Positions 26,223-35,054 of a DNA stretch of 64,000 nucleotides are shown here, in pieces. The stretch is from Lentzea sp. NBRC 102530 (GTDB lineage: Bacteria > Actinomycetota > Actinomycetes > Mycobacteriales > Pseudonocardiaceae). Numbering within the stretch: the stretch's first letter is position 1; every line of letters starts with the position of its first letter. Under the pieces are notes generated by a model. The model searched no databases, was not told the DNA's origin, and saw only the letters and a list, made by a program, of their open reading frames with translations. A program made the position numbers and the translations under genes. Where the stretch lies: assembly GCF_030269365.1 (NCBI RefSeq), contig NZ_BSTF01000001.1, positions 62,001 to 126,000 on the forward strand, given 5' to 3'.

Positions 26223-26704
26223 CCCGCCGCCAGCTCGGCCGTGCGGTGGCTCTCCATGAGCCGCACGACCTCGGCGGTCGGCGGGTGCCTGATCGCCGAA
26301 CCCGCCGACCGCACCACCTCCAGCGACTCGGTGAGGTGCGTGCGCACGAACTGGTCCCGTGCGTCCCGGCTGGTGGCGGCGAGCGCGATCTCGGCGTCCG
26401 TCGGCATGCCCGGCATGTCGTGCCCGGCGTGCTGGTTCACGTACGGCGCGTCGAGGAGCTTGCGCAGTGCGGTGAGCTCGATGGTCCGGTTCTCCCTGAG
26501 ATCGGCGCGATCGGTGAGGCCGAGCAACTTGAGCGCCTGCTCGTCGGTCGCGATCGCCAGCTCGACGAACGCCCGTTCCGTTGCGCCGTAAGCGTTCTCG
26601 TTGGTCGACGGGACCGGTGGCGCGGGAGGTGGAGCCTGCTGGCAGGCCGCGAGAAGGCCTGCCAGCAGGAGAACAGCTACCCGTGGTTGCCGGCGTGGTC
26701 GCAC
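26219..26704 (-). CDS. DUF305-like lipoprotein, shortened
   Basis: About 161 residues from a GTG at 26704, with a basic N-terminus, hydrophobic stretch and lipobox LLAACQQ. After a Pro-rich linker the sequence (ERAFVELAIATDEQALKLLGL, HAGHDMPGMPTDAEIALAATS) recalls DUF305 proteins. The usual His-His helix that follows is weak (RTHLTESLEVV), so the domain may be divergent or shortened. Its start lies within the end of the DUF1996 gene and its stop overlaps the LacI start. A metal- or surface-related function is known only vaguely for the family. Confidence 0.6.
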   Translation of the reverse strand: MRPRRQPRVAVLLLAGLLAACQQAPPPAPPVPSTNENAYGATERAFVELAIATDEQALKLLGLTDRADLRENRTIELTALRKLLDAPYVNQHAGHDMPGMPTDAEIALAATSRDARDQFVRTHLTESLEVVRSAGSAIRHPPTAEVVRLMESHRTAELAAG

Positions 26705-27513
26705 TTGATCACCACGTTGATGCAGTTGCGGACGCGGCGTTCCATCTCGGCCCGCGGCCACACGTTGAAGAAGTCGCCGTGCATCGTCTGCCCCGTCCCG
26801 GATGCCAGGCGGAGTCCGGCGGTGCTGCCGTTGACCGGGTACCTCAGCACCATGCGGAGCTTCGGCACCGGGACGGGGTGGCTCGCCGCGCAGCCGCCCG
26901 CGACCGGGTAGGCCATGTGGGACTTGTGGTCGGCCGAGTCGAGGTTGCGGCCGTCCCAGCACTGCGGGAAGTCCAGGTAGGTCTCGAGCATCGTGCCCGC
27001 CGGGCAGGTCACGAAGTTCTTGGACGGGTTGACGTGTCCGGCGTGCAGGCAGGACCAGCGGGCGATGCTGTCGGCGTCGCCCGTGGCTTTCGCGTTGCCC
27101 GCCACGATCTTGAGCCCGTACGGGGTGGGCTGGATCGCCGCCGGGTTGTTCACGCCCTCACCGAGGTAGTAGAAGGTGACGCCGGTGGGGGCGATCGGGG
27201 TGTTGTCCCGGTAGAGCGTCGGCACCCAGTACGACGAGATGTCCGCGACCGGGTTGCAGTTGCCGGTCTGGCCCTCCAGCGACTGCTGGGTGGACCGCGC
27301 GTTCGTCGAGTGGTTGCCGAAGAAGTCGTGCATGTGCGAGGCACCGGCGAGGTTCGGCAGGACGATCGGGTCGTCCGGCAACCGGTGACTGATCGGACAC
27401 TCCGCGAGGAACTCGGCCACGCGGACCGGTTCTCCTTGTGCCGCAACGGGAATGCTGAGTGCCGTGGCTATCAGCCCGATGACGGCGGCGATGTGGAACA
27501 GACGCTTCCTCAT
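26677..27513 (-). CDS. Secreted DUF1996-domain protein
   Basis: A 278-residue secreted protein with a signal peptide (RKRLFHIAAVIGLIATALSIPVAAQ). DUF1996 hallmarks are present: ECPISHRLPDDPIVLPNLAGASHMHDFFGN near the start, several His and paired Cys (NCNPVADIS, WSCLHAGH, CPAGTML, FPQCWDG), and a C-terminal HGDFFNVW. The biochemical function of DUF1996 is not established, but such genes are frequent next to secreted glucanases in fungi and actinomycetes. It is the first gene of its operon, 30 bases from a GAGAGCGCTCTC box and divergent from GH16, which suggests a role in beta-glucan binding or breakdown. Confidence 0.88.
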   Translation of the reverse strand: MRKRLFHIAAVIGLIATALSIPVAAQGEPVRVAEFLAECPISHRLPDDPIVLPNLAGASHMHDFFGNHSTNARSTQQSLEGQTGNCNPVADISSYWVPTLYRDNTPIAPTGVTFYYLGEGVNNPAAIQPTPYGLKIVAGNAKATGDADSIARWSCLHAGHVNPSKNFVTCPAGTMLETYLDFPQCWDGRNLDSADHKSHMAYPVAGGCAASHPVPVPKLRMVLRYPVNGSTAGLRLASGTGQTMHGDFFNVWPRAEMERRVRNCINVVIKCDHAGNHG

Positions 27514-27542
27514 TGAAGCTTTCCTCTCCGCAGCAGGATTGG

Positions 27543-27554
27543 GAGAGCGCTCTC
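27543..27554. promoter_or_regulatory. GAGAGCGCTCTC operator upstream of DUF1996-DUF305-LacI operon
   Basis: Second exact copy of the 12-bp palindrome, 30 bases upstream of the DUF1996 start on the minus strand, inside the 214-bp divergent region shared with the GH16 gene. Confidence 0.7.
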
Positions 27555-27678
27555 ACGCCATTCGAGCATGGCGCAGCCCGCAATCGGCCGTCAATCCGCA
27601 AGAAACGTTCAGAAGTCCCGGTTTTCTTGACAGGGCGTGTCCGCTGCCCTGACTCTCGGTGCCGAACTCCTGTCGCAA

Positions 27679-27690
27679 GAGAGCGCTCTC
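27679..27690. promoter_or_regulatory. GAGAGCGCTCTC operator upstream of GH16 glucanase
   Basis: Third exact copy, extended to the 14-bp palindrome AGAGAGCGCTCTCT, 37 bases before the GH16 ATG. Confidence 0.7.
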
Positions 27691-27727
27691 TCGCCGTCAC
27701 CTCTTGTTCTCCGACCCAGGAGCGTCC

Positions 27728-29437
27728 ATGTCAGGAAGGCTTCAACGCGGAAGATTTCCTCTGGTGGTCGCGGCGCTCGCCGTGGCCGCCCTGATCGTTC
27801 CCGTGACCGCGTCGGCCGCGGGGCCGCTGATCTCGCAGAACCGTCCGGTCACCGCCTCGAGCAGCGAGAACGTCGCGTTCGGGGCGGCGGCCGCGGTCGA
27901 CGGCGATCTCGGTACGCGCTGGTCCAGCACGTTCAGCGACCCGCAGTGGATCCAGATCGACCTGGGCTCGTCCGCGCGGGTCGACCAGGTGGTGCTGGCC
28001 TGGGAGTCCGCCAGCGCGCGGGCCTACACGCTGAGCATCTCCTCGAACGGCACCAGCTGGCAGGAACTTCGTCGAACGACGACCGGGCCTGGCGGCACCG
28101 AGACGTTGCCCGTGTCCGGCACCGGCCGGTACGTGCGGCTCGACCTGACCCAGCGGGCCACGCAGTGGGGGTACTCGCTGTGGGAGTTCCAGGTGTTCGG
28201 CACCCGCGACGGCGGTGGCGGGGAAACCCTGCTGTCGTACGGGAAGTCCGGCACGGCCTCGACGTTCCAGGACGACGCGAACTGCGGCGGGTGCACGCCC
28301 GCCAAGGCGTTCGACCGCGATCCGGCCACCCGCTGGGCGACCAGCGCGACGAACGGCTGGGTCGATCCGGGCTGGATCTCCGTCGACCTCGGTGCTCCCG
28401 CGCAGATCTCGAAGGTCGTGCTGCAGTGGGACCCGGCCTTCGCGACGGCCTACCGCCTCGAGGTCTCCGACGACAACGCGAACTGGCGGCAGATCTACTC
28501 GACCACGACCGGACGCGGGTTCAAGGAGACCCTGACGGTCAGCGGCTCCGGCCGGTACGTGCGGATGTACGGCACCGCGCGGTCCAACGGCTACGGCTAC
28601 TCGTTGTGGGAGTTCCAGGTCTACGGCACGGGTGGCGCGCCGGTCACGCCGCCGCCGTTGCCGCCGAACCCGTCGTTCCCCGGCCGTCTGGTGTGGTCGG
28701 ACGAGTTCAACGCCCCCGCGGGCACCGCGCCGGACGCCTCGAAGTGGACGCCGGAGACCGGGCCGGGGGTGAACAACGAGCTGCAGTACTACACGAACAA
28801 CAACAACGCCCGGCACGACGGCAACGGCAACCTGGTGTTGCAGGCCCGGCGTGAGGTGACGCCCGGCAGCGCGTGCCCGGTGGACCCGGTGAGCGGCAGC
28901 GGGACCTGCCAGTACACGTCCGCGCGGCTCAACACCTACGGCAAGTTCACCTTCACCTACGGCCGCGTCGAGGCGCGCATCAAGGTGTCGTCGACGCAGG
29001 GCCTGTGGCCGGCGTTCTGGATGCTGGGCGCGGACTTCTTCGACCAGCGCAGGCCGTGGCCCTACACCGGCGAGATCGACATCATGGAGCACGTCGGCAA
29101 GGAACCGAACCGCGTGTACTCGACGCTGCACGCGCCCGCGTACTTCGGCGCGGGCGGCTACGGGTCGCCGCTGGAGCTCGGCGCACCGGCCTCGTCGGCG
29201 TTCCGGACGTTCGCGGTGGAGTGGGACTCGAGCCACATGACGTTCTCGGTGGACGGCACCAGGTTCTTCACCGTCGACCGCGAGGTGCTGGAGACGACCA
29301 GGGGACCGTGGGTCTACGACCACCCGTTCTTCCTGATCATCAACAACGCCGTCGGCGGCGACTGGCCCGGCCCGCCGGGGGCCGGGACGCAGCTGCCGCA
29401 GGACATGGTGCTGGACTACGTCAGGGTGTACCAGTGA
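27728..29437 (+). CDS. Secreted GH16 beta-glucanase with two discoidin (F5/8 type C) domains
   Basis: A 569-residue exported enzyme. Signal peptide at 1-30 (VVAALAVAALIVPVTASAAG). Two F5/8C/CBM32-like carbohydrate-binding domains lie at about 32-160 and 170-305, each ending in a GYSLWEFQV-type strand. A Pro-rich linker (TPPPLPPNPSF) is followed by a GH16 domain at about 315-569. The catalytic motif ExDxxE is intact as GEIDIMEHVG. The extra Met in EIDIME is typical of laminarinase-type (endo-beta-1,3-) enzymes, so laminarin or fungal cell-wall glucan is the probable substrate. A GAGAGCGCTCTC operator precedes it. It overlaps the convergent GH85 gene by 17 bases. Confidence 0.92.
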   Translation: MSGRLQRGRFPLVVAALAVAALIVPVTASAAGPLISQNRPVTASSSENVAFGAAAAVDGDLGTRWSSTFSDPQWIQIDLGSSARVDQVVLAWESASARAYTLSISSNGTSWQELRRTTTGPGGTETLPVSGTGRYVRLDLTQRATQWGYSLWEFQVFGTRDGGGGETLLSYGKSGTASTFQDDANCGGCTPAKAFDRDPATRWATSATNGWVDPGWISVDLGAPAQISKVVLQWDPAFATAYRLEVSDDNANWRQIYSTTTGRGFKETLTVSGSGRYVRMYGTARSNGYGYSLWEFQVYGTGGAPVTPPPLPPNPSFPGRLVWSDEFNAPAGTAPDASKWTPETGPGVNNELQYYTNNNNARHDGNGNLVLQARREVTPGSACPVDPVSGSGTCQYTSARLNTYGKFTFTYGRVEARIKVSSTQGLWPAFWMLGADFFDQRRPWPYTGEIDIMEHVGKEPNRVYSTLHAPAYFGAGGYGSPLELGAPASSAFRTFAVEWDSSHMTFSVDGTRFFTVDREVLETTRGPWVYDHPFFLIINNAVGGDWPGPPGAGTQLPQDMVLDYVRVYQ

Positions 29438-31346
29438 TCGAGATCCGAGCGGGAGGCGAGACGTCGAACGCCTCGCTGACCGCTTCGACCTCGATCTGCG
29501 CGGTCTCACCGCTCGCCAGCGGGATGGCGGGCACGAAGTACGCGTCGTTCGCGGTGCCGCCGAGGAAGATCCGTTCGGTGCCGGTCCACTTGTAGACCCG
29601 GTACTGCCGGACGTTCGGCGACCTCGTCCAGGTGAGCCGTGCCGACGCCGTGGTGGCGTCGGTGCGGCTCACCTGCTCGACGGCCAGGTTCGTCGGCGCC
29701 GCGGGCCCGGTCATGACCGGGTTCGTGACGCCGATCCGGCCGATCAGCGCGGTGACGGCCGCGCCGGGCAGGACCCGCAACGAGATCTCCGTCAGCGTCG
29801 CGCCGGAGTGCTCGCCGAGCGGGAAGACGCTGCGCCGCCACGCCCCGCTCACGCCGCCGAGGTCGAGGACGCGTTCGGTGGTGCCGAACCGCAGCACCGC
29901 CTGGAGCCGGGACGGCCCGGTGCCGGTGCGGTGGACGACCTCGAACTGGGTGGTGCCGGTGACGGCGAGCGAGGTCGCGAACAGGCGGACGTCGTTGGCC
30001 TGCTGGGGTGTGCCGGTGATCTTCAGCGCCGTGCCGCCGTCGTACGGGTCGTCCCAGTCGAGCGACGGCGTGACCTTCGTGCCGGTGCCGCTCACACTCC
30101 ACCGCCACGTGGGCAGGACGTCCTGCAACGACAGGTTGTTCCACTGCTGTGTCGAGCGGACCGTGCCGTTGACGGCGAACTTGCGGCCGTGGCCGGTGTT
30201 GAAGTTCGTGACGAACGGCAGGCTCGTGATCGGCGTCAGCTCGGTGACGTAGTGGGCGACGCCCTTCCAGCTGGACGTCGTGGCGGTGTTGGCCGGGTCG
30301 CCGTTCTGGCCGACCCAGAACCTGTTGTCGCGCGCGTAGAAGTCCGCCGGGCTCGCCGCCGACTTGAACGTCCACTCCGGACGGTAGAAGCCGAGCGACG
30401 TGACGTGCGGCTGGTTCTCGGGGAACACCGACGCCCAGCTGACACCGGTGTTGTAACCGTTGGCCTCGACGTCCACGCCGGACGCCAGGTCGTACGGGCT
30501 GCGGCCCATCTGCCGCGCGAGCGCCGCCGAGTTCTGCAATCCCGACGCGCTCCACCAGAAGTTCAGGAACATCTCGTCGGACGGCTCGAAGAACATCCGG
30601 TTGCGCGCGGTCAGGGCGTTCTGCCAGCTGACCGACCCGGAGTCCGTCATCGCGTCGTACCAGATGACCCGCAGCCCGGACTTCTTCAGGTACACGATGA
30701 AGTCGCGCATGTCGTTGGCGAGCTGGGTGTTGCCGCCGGCCGTCTCCTGGTTGAGGAACCAGCCGTCGAACCCGTAATGGCGCGCGACCTGGACCATCTT
30801 GTCCGCCACCGGGAACCGGTCGCCCTCGCGCCGCACGAAGTCGCGGACCCACTGGATCTGGCCGCCGTACGCGGTCGGCGGCAGGAACACGTTGCCGATG
30901 ACCTTCACGCCGTTGCGGTGCGCGGCGTCGGTGACGGTCGGGTTGGGAGCGAGGATCAGGCCCTCGGACGCGCTGCCGCCCCAGAACACCAGCTCGTCGA
31001 TGTACTGCCAGTAGTTCGTGGCGTAGTAGTTCATGTCGAGCGCGCCCTGGGCGGGGTTGCCGCTCGTCGGCGCGTACGCCACCAGCGCCTGCACGCGGGC
31101 CTCGTTCGGATGGGCGTGCGCGTTGGCCGGTCTGGCCGGGACGACCCGCCTGGCCAGGGGCACCGTGCTGCGGTTGTACCGCGCGTCCCGGTCCGTCGCC
31201 GGATCCCAGTCGAGGATCGTGGCCGGATGCCAGTAGGACGCGTACGGCTGCGCGGTTTCGGCGGCGGCGGACGCGGGAGTCTCCGACAGCAGACCGGTGA
31301 GTGCTGCTGTGGAGCTCAGAACGAGGAACTGTCTCCGTGTGGGCAC
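29421..31346 (-). CDS. Exported GH85 endo-beta-N-acetylglucosaminidase-like protein
   Basis: A 641-residue protein from a GTG at 31346 with AAGGGTG upstream. The N-terminus RRQFLVLSSTAALTGLLSETPASA is a TAT-type signal. The catalytic domain at about 60-390 carries the GH85 motif HYGFDGWFLNQETAG, in which the N-x-E pair (Asn and the acid/base Glu of ENGase chemistry) is conserved. Beta-sandwich and fibronectin-like modules (about 400-560 and 555-640) follow. GH85 enzymes cleave the GlcNAc-GlcNAc core of N-glycans. The neighbouring GH16 and cutinase genes make a cluster of exported polymer hydrolases. Confidence 0.85.
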   Translation of the reverse strand: MPTRRQFLVLSSTAALTGLLSETPASAAAETAQPYASYWHPATILDWDPATDRDARYNRSTVPLARRVVPARPANAHAHPNEARVQALVAYAPTSGNPAQGALDMNYYATNYWQYIDELVFWGGSASEGLILAPNPTVTDAAHRNGVKVIGNVFLPPTAYGGQIQWVRDFVRREGDRFPVADKMVQVARHYGFDGWFLNQETAGGNTQLANDMRDFIVYLKKSGLRVIWYDAMTDSGSVSWQNALTARNRMFFEPSDEMFLNFWWSASGLQNSAALARQMGRSPYDLASGVDVEANGYNTGVSWASVFPENQPHVTSLGFYRPEWTFKSAASPADFYARDNRFWVGQNGDPANTATTSSWKGVAHYVTELTPITSLPFVTNFNTGHGRKFAVNGTVRSTQQWNNLSLQDVLPTWRWSVSGTGTKVTPSLDWDDPYDGGTALKITGTPQQANDVRLFATSLAVTGTTQFEVVHRTGTGPSRLQAVLRFGTTERVLDLGGVSGAWRRSVFPLGEHSGATLTEISLRVLPGAAVTALIGRIGVTNPVMTGPAAPTNLAVEQVSRTDATTASARLTWTRSPNVRQYRVYKWTGTERIFLGGTANDAYFVPAIPLASGETAQIEVEAVSEAFDVSPPARISITGTP

Positions 31347-31631
31347 TGGATCACCCTTGTGGGCCGTCTGATTCGCCGCATACCGCCTCTTCGGTGACTG
31401 GACAGGACGACAACGTCCCGGTCCGCTGCGCTGGGTGACCGCGTCGAATTCGACGACCGTCCGTCGAACGGCGTCGAAGGCCGCGGCGACCACCCGGCGT
31501 CCGGCGTCCCAACGCGGCCGAAACATCCCGGTAACCATCCATGTGGCCGAATCCGCCCACCCCTACCGGGCGGTAGCGTGAGTCCCGCCGTCGCTTTTGG
31601 TTCCCCTGCAACCAATCGAGGTGTCTTCGTC

Positions 31632-32471
31632 GTGCGCATCAAACCTGTGCTTGCGGCGCTGGTCCTGGCGCTGATCCCAGCCACCGCCCCCGCCGTCGCC
31701 ACCGCGGCGGCCAACCCCTACGAACGCGGCCCGGCACCCACGGCCGCGTCCGTCGAGGCCTCCCGGGGCACGTTCGCCGTGACCTCCGCCGCCATCGCCC
31801 GCCAGTCGAACTTCGGCGGCGGCACCATCTACACCCCGACCAGCGACCTCACGTTCGGCGCGATCGCCGTCTCGCCCGGCTTCACCGCCACGCAGACGTC
31901 CGTGGCGCACTTCGGCCCGAGGCTGGCGTCCTACGGGTTCGTCGTGATCACCATCAACACCCTGTCCACGCTCGACGACCCGGACAGCCGCGGCCGCCAG
32001 CTGCTCGCGGCGCTCGACTACGCGGTGCGGACGAACCCGCGCGTCGACGCCTCACGCCTCGCCGTGATGGGGCACTCGATGGGCGGCGGGGGAGCGTTGC
32101 GCGCTTCCGCGACCCGCCCCGCGCTGCAGGCCTCGATCCCGATGGCCGGCTGGCACACCACCAAGAACTGGTCGGCGGTCCAGGTGCCGACCCTGGTGCT
32201 CGGCGGCCAGAACGACCCGACCGCACCGAACTCGCAGCACTCGACGCCGTTCTACAACTCGATCACGGCCGCGCCCGACAAGGCGTTCCTGGAGTTGCGG
32301 GGCGGCGACCACTCGGCGCCGCGCAGCGACAACGTGACGGTGCGCAAGTACACGCTGTCGTGGCTCAAGCGGTTCGTCGACGACGACGTGCGCTACGACC
32401 AGTTCCTGTGCCCGGCGCCCGCGCCCAACACGCTGATCAGCGCCTACCGGGACACCTGCCCGCACGCGTGA
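31632..32471 (+). CDS. Secreted cutinase / PET-hydrolase-like polyester hydrolase
   Basis: A 279-residue alpha/beta hydrolase from a GTG at 31632 with GAGGTG upstream. Signal peptide to about residue 27, then ANPYERGPAPTAASVEA as in Thermobifida cutinases. Catalytic triad: Ser149 (GHSMGG), Asp195, His227. Oxyanion-hole residues are Phe84 and Met150, and Trp174 matches the aromatic clamp Trp185 of the Ideonella PETase. One C-terminal disulfide is likely (Cys260-Cys276). The residue after the catalytic His is Ser (HSAP), as in Ideonella PETase rather than Phe as in Thermobifida cutinases, while His203 and Phe207 are cutinase-like. Natural substrate probably cutin or another polyester. The 285-bp divergent space upstream holds a perfect GTCGAATTCGAC palindrome at 31443-31454 and no gene. 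Confidence 0.9.
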   Translation: MRIKPVLAALVLALIPATAPAVATAAANPYERGPAPTAASVEASRGTFAVTSAAIARQSNFGGGTIYTPTSDLTFGAIAVSPGFTATQTSVAHFGPRLASYGFVVITINTLSTLDDPDSRGRQLLAALDYAVRTNPRVDASRLAVMGHSMGGGGALRASATRPALQASIPMAGWHTTKNWSAVQVPTLVLGGQNDPTAPNSQHSTPFYNSITAAPDKAFLELRGGDHSAPRSDNVTVRKYTLSWLKRFVDDDVRYDQFLCPAPAPNTLISAYRDTCPHA

Positions 32472-32478
32472 GCCGAAA

Positions 32479-32523
32479 GGGGGTGCTGTGCCGGCCACAG
32501 CGACGGCCCGGCACAGCACCCCC
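32479..32523. terminator. Strong hairpin between convergent cutinase and ABC permease genes
   Basis: GGGGGTGCTGTGCCGG, 13-base loop, CCGGCACAGCACCCCC: sixteen perfect pairs in the 57-base space between two convergent stop codons. Likely bidirectional terminator, without a clear T-run. Confidence 0.75.
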
Positions 32524-32528
32524 CGCAC

Positions 32529-35054
32529 TCACTCGTAGGCGATCGCGTCCAGCACGTTGAGCCGGGCCGCGCGGATCGCGGGCAGGATCGCGGCGATCAC
32601 GCCGACGAACGCCGCGACCACCAGGTACTGGACCATGGTCATCCACGGGAACCCGAGCTCCGAGATGCCCTGGTCCTTCAACGCCTGCACGGTCGCGACG
32701 CCCAGGGCGAGACCGACCGCGAGGCCGAGCACCGCGCCGAACACCGAGATCACCACCGACTCGACGGTGATCATCCGCATCACCTGCGCCCGCCGCATGC
32801 CGATGGCGCGCAGCAGACCGAGCTCGCGGGTCCGTTCGATCACCGACAGCGCCAGGGTGTTGATGACGCCGAGGACCGCGATCAGGATCGCCAGCGCCAG
32901 CAGGATCTGGATCATCAGCAGGACCGTGTCGAACTGCGAGGTCGTCTGCTTCACGAACCCGCTGCGGTCCTGGACGGTGATCTCCGGGTTGTCGGCGAGC
33001 AGCGGCTCGACGCGCTTCTGCACGTCCGCCACGTTCGTGCCCGGCTTCACCTGGACGAACGCCTGCCCGATGCCGTCGGAGCGGAACTCCTTCGACGCCG
33101 AGGGCGGCAGCACGATCGCGCCCTGCAACACCTGCGACTTCGCCCAGACGAACGCGACCGTGAACGTCTTCGGCGCGCTCGCCTTGGCCAGCTGCAACGA
33201 CACCTGCGTGCCGACGTTCCAGCCCTTGTCGGTCGCCAGGTCCTCCGGCAGCCCGATCTGGTCGTCCTTCAGCTGAACCAGGTCACCGGACTCGGGCTTC
33301 AGCGCGAACATGGTCTTCAGCGCGGGCATGTTCGTGACCGCGATGCCGAACATCTGGTCCTCGCCCTGCAACACGCCGTCCGACGACCAGCCGACCGCCG
33401 ACTCGACGCCGTCGGTCTTCTCGATCTTCGTCAGCACGTCCGGCCCGAACGTCGCCGGCCGGCCCTCCATCTGGCCCTCGCCGGAGATGATCAGGTCGGT
33501 CTGCAGCTGACCGGAGGCCAGCTTCTCGATCGACTTGGTCGCCGACGTCAGCACCACGCTCACCCCGGTGATCAGCGAGATGCCGACCATCAGCGCGGCC
33601 GCGGTGATCGCCGTGCGGCGCGGGTTGCGCGCGGAGTTGCGGCGCCCCAGCAACCCCGGCATCGACCACGACAGCAGGCGGCCGATCAACGACACCATCG
33701 GCTTGGACAGCACCGGCGTCAGCAGCGCGACACCGACGAACGCCACCAGGATGCCGCCGAAGATCAACGGCAGCGAGGCCTGCTGGAAGCCGAAGCCCAG
33801 AGCCGTGCCGCCCGCCGCCGCGACCAGCGCGCCGGTGATCGTGATCTTCGTCAGCGGCCGGTCCGGGGTGGCCGCCTCGCGCATCGCCGCGACCGGCGCG
33901 ATCCGCGACGCCCGCAGCGCCGGCGTGACCGCCGCGATCATCGTGACCACGATGCCCACCGCGAACGACGAGATCACCGCCGACATCGGCACCCCGATGC
34001 CCGCGAGTTGCAGGCTGGAACCGCCGAGCGAGCTGAAGATCTTCGCGAGCAGCGCCCCGACGCCGACCCCTGCCCCGAGACCGACGATCGACGCGATCAG
34101 GCCGATCACGAACGCCTCCATCACCACGGAGCCGATGACCTGGCCGCGCGAGGCGCCCATCGACCGCAGCAGCGCCAGTTCCCGCGTGCGCTGGGCGACG
34201 ATGATGGAGAACGTGTTGAGGATGATGAAGATGCCGACGAACAACGCGATGCCCGCGAACCCGAGCAGCACGTAGTTGAAGAACTTCAGGCCCTCGTTGA
34301 TCTGGTCGGCCTGCTCCTTCGCGAGGGTGGCCCCGGTCTTCACGTCGTAGTTCGCGCCGAGCTTCGCCGCCACCGCGTCGCGCAGGGCGTCGTCGGACGT
34401 GCCGTTCGCCGCCGTGACGGTGATGCCGGAGAACACGTTCTCCTGGCCCAGCAACAACTTCTGCGCGACCGGCTGGGTGAACGCGACAGCGAGCTCGCCG
34501 CCCAGCGACTCGCGGCCACCCGCGTACTCGAAGACGCCGGTGATCTTGAAGGTCTTCTTGGGCTCCAGCGTCAGCAAGGCGATGTCGTCGCCGACCTCGA
34601 ACCCGCCGCTCGACGCCAGGTAGGCGCCGACCACGACCTCGTCGTCGGCGGCCGGTGCCCTGCCGCCGTCGCGGATCTTCTCCTGCCCGGTGCCGGTCCA
34701 GTTGAACCCGAACCGCGGCGCACCGCCGGTGGTCATCACCTTGTTGTTCTTGCCGATCGGCCGGGCGGAGCCCTGCACGTCACCGACGGCGGACGCCACT
34801 CCCGGCACGGCCTTCACGTCGTCGATCGCCTGCGGCGTCAGCGGTTCCGGCTCCTTGCCCTTCTCCGCCTTCGGCGACACCGAAACGTCCACGTTGGCGA
34901 ACGCCGACGAGAACAGGTCGGTGAACGACCGCTGCAGGGTGTCGGTGAGCACGAACGAACCGGACACGAACATCACGCCCAGCACCACGGCGAGCGCGGA
35001 CAGCACGAGTCTGAGCTTGCGCGAGAGCAAGCTCTTGATGGTCGCCTTAAACAT
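32529..35054 (-). CDS. FtsX/MacB-type ABC transporter permease
   Basis: An 841-residue permease with two FtsX units. It starts KSLLSRKLRLVLSALAVVLGVMFVSGSFVL (first helix), followed by an extracytoplasmic MacB-PCD domain and four-helix clusters around residues 260-400 and 730-840. RTRELALLRSMGASRGQVIGSVVMEA and RTRELGLLRAIGMRRAQVMRMITVES are the two repeated FtsX motifs. Such transporters act by mechanotransmission, exporting or extracting lipids, peptides or drugs. It follows its ATPase gene with an 8-base overlap. Confidence 0.9.
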   Translation of the reverse strand: MFKATIKSLLSRKLRLVLSALAVVLGVMFVSGSFVLTDTLQRSFTDLFSSAFANVDVSVSPKAEKGKEPEPLTPQAIDDVKAVPGVASAVGDVQGSARPIGKNNKVMTTGGAPRFGFNWTGTGQEKIRDGGRAPAADDEVVVGAYLASSGGFEVGDDIALLTLEPKKTFKITGVFEYAGGRESLGGELAVAFTQPVAQKLLLGQENVFSGITVTAANGTSDDALRDAVAAKLGANYDVKTGATLAKEQADQINEGLKFFNYVLLGFAGIALFVGIFIILNTFSIIVAQRTRELALLRSMGASRGQVIGSVVMEAFVIGLIASIVGLGAGVGVGALLAKIFSSLGGSSLQLAGIGVPMSAVISSFAVGIVVTMIAAVTPALRASRIAPVAAMREAATPDRPLTKITITGALVAAAGGTALGFGFQQASLPLIFGGILVAFVGVALLTPVLSKPMVSLIGRLLSWSMPGLLGRRNSARNPRRTAITAAALMVGISLITGVSVVLTSATKSIEKLASGQLQTDLIISGEGQMEGRPATFGPDVLTKIEKTDGVESAVGWSSDGVLQGEDQMFGIAVTNMPALKTMFALKPESGDLVQLKDDQIGLPEDLATDKGWNVGTQVSLQLAKASAPKTFTVAFVWAKSQVLQGAIVLPPSASKEFRSDGIGQAFVQVKPGTNVADVQKRVEPLLADNPEITVQDRSGFVKQTTSQFDTVLLMIQILLALAILIAVLGVINTLALSVIERTRELGLLRAIGMRRAQVMRMITVESVVISVFGAVLGLAVGLALGVATVQALKDQGISELGFPWMTMVQYLVVAAFVGVIAAILPAIRAARLNVLDAIAYE

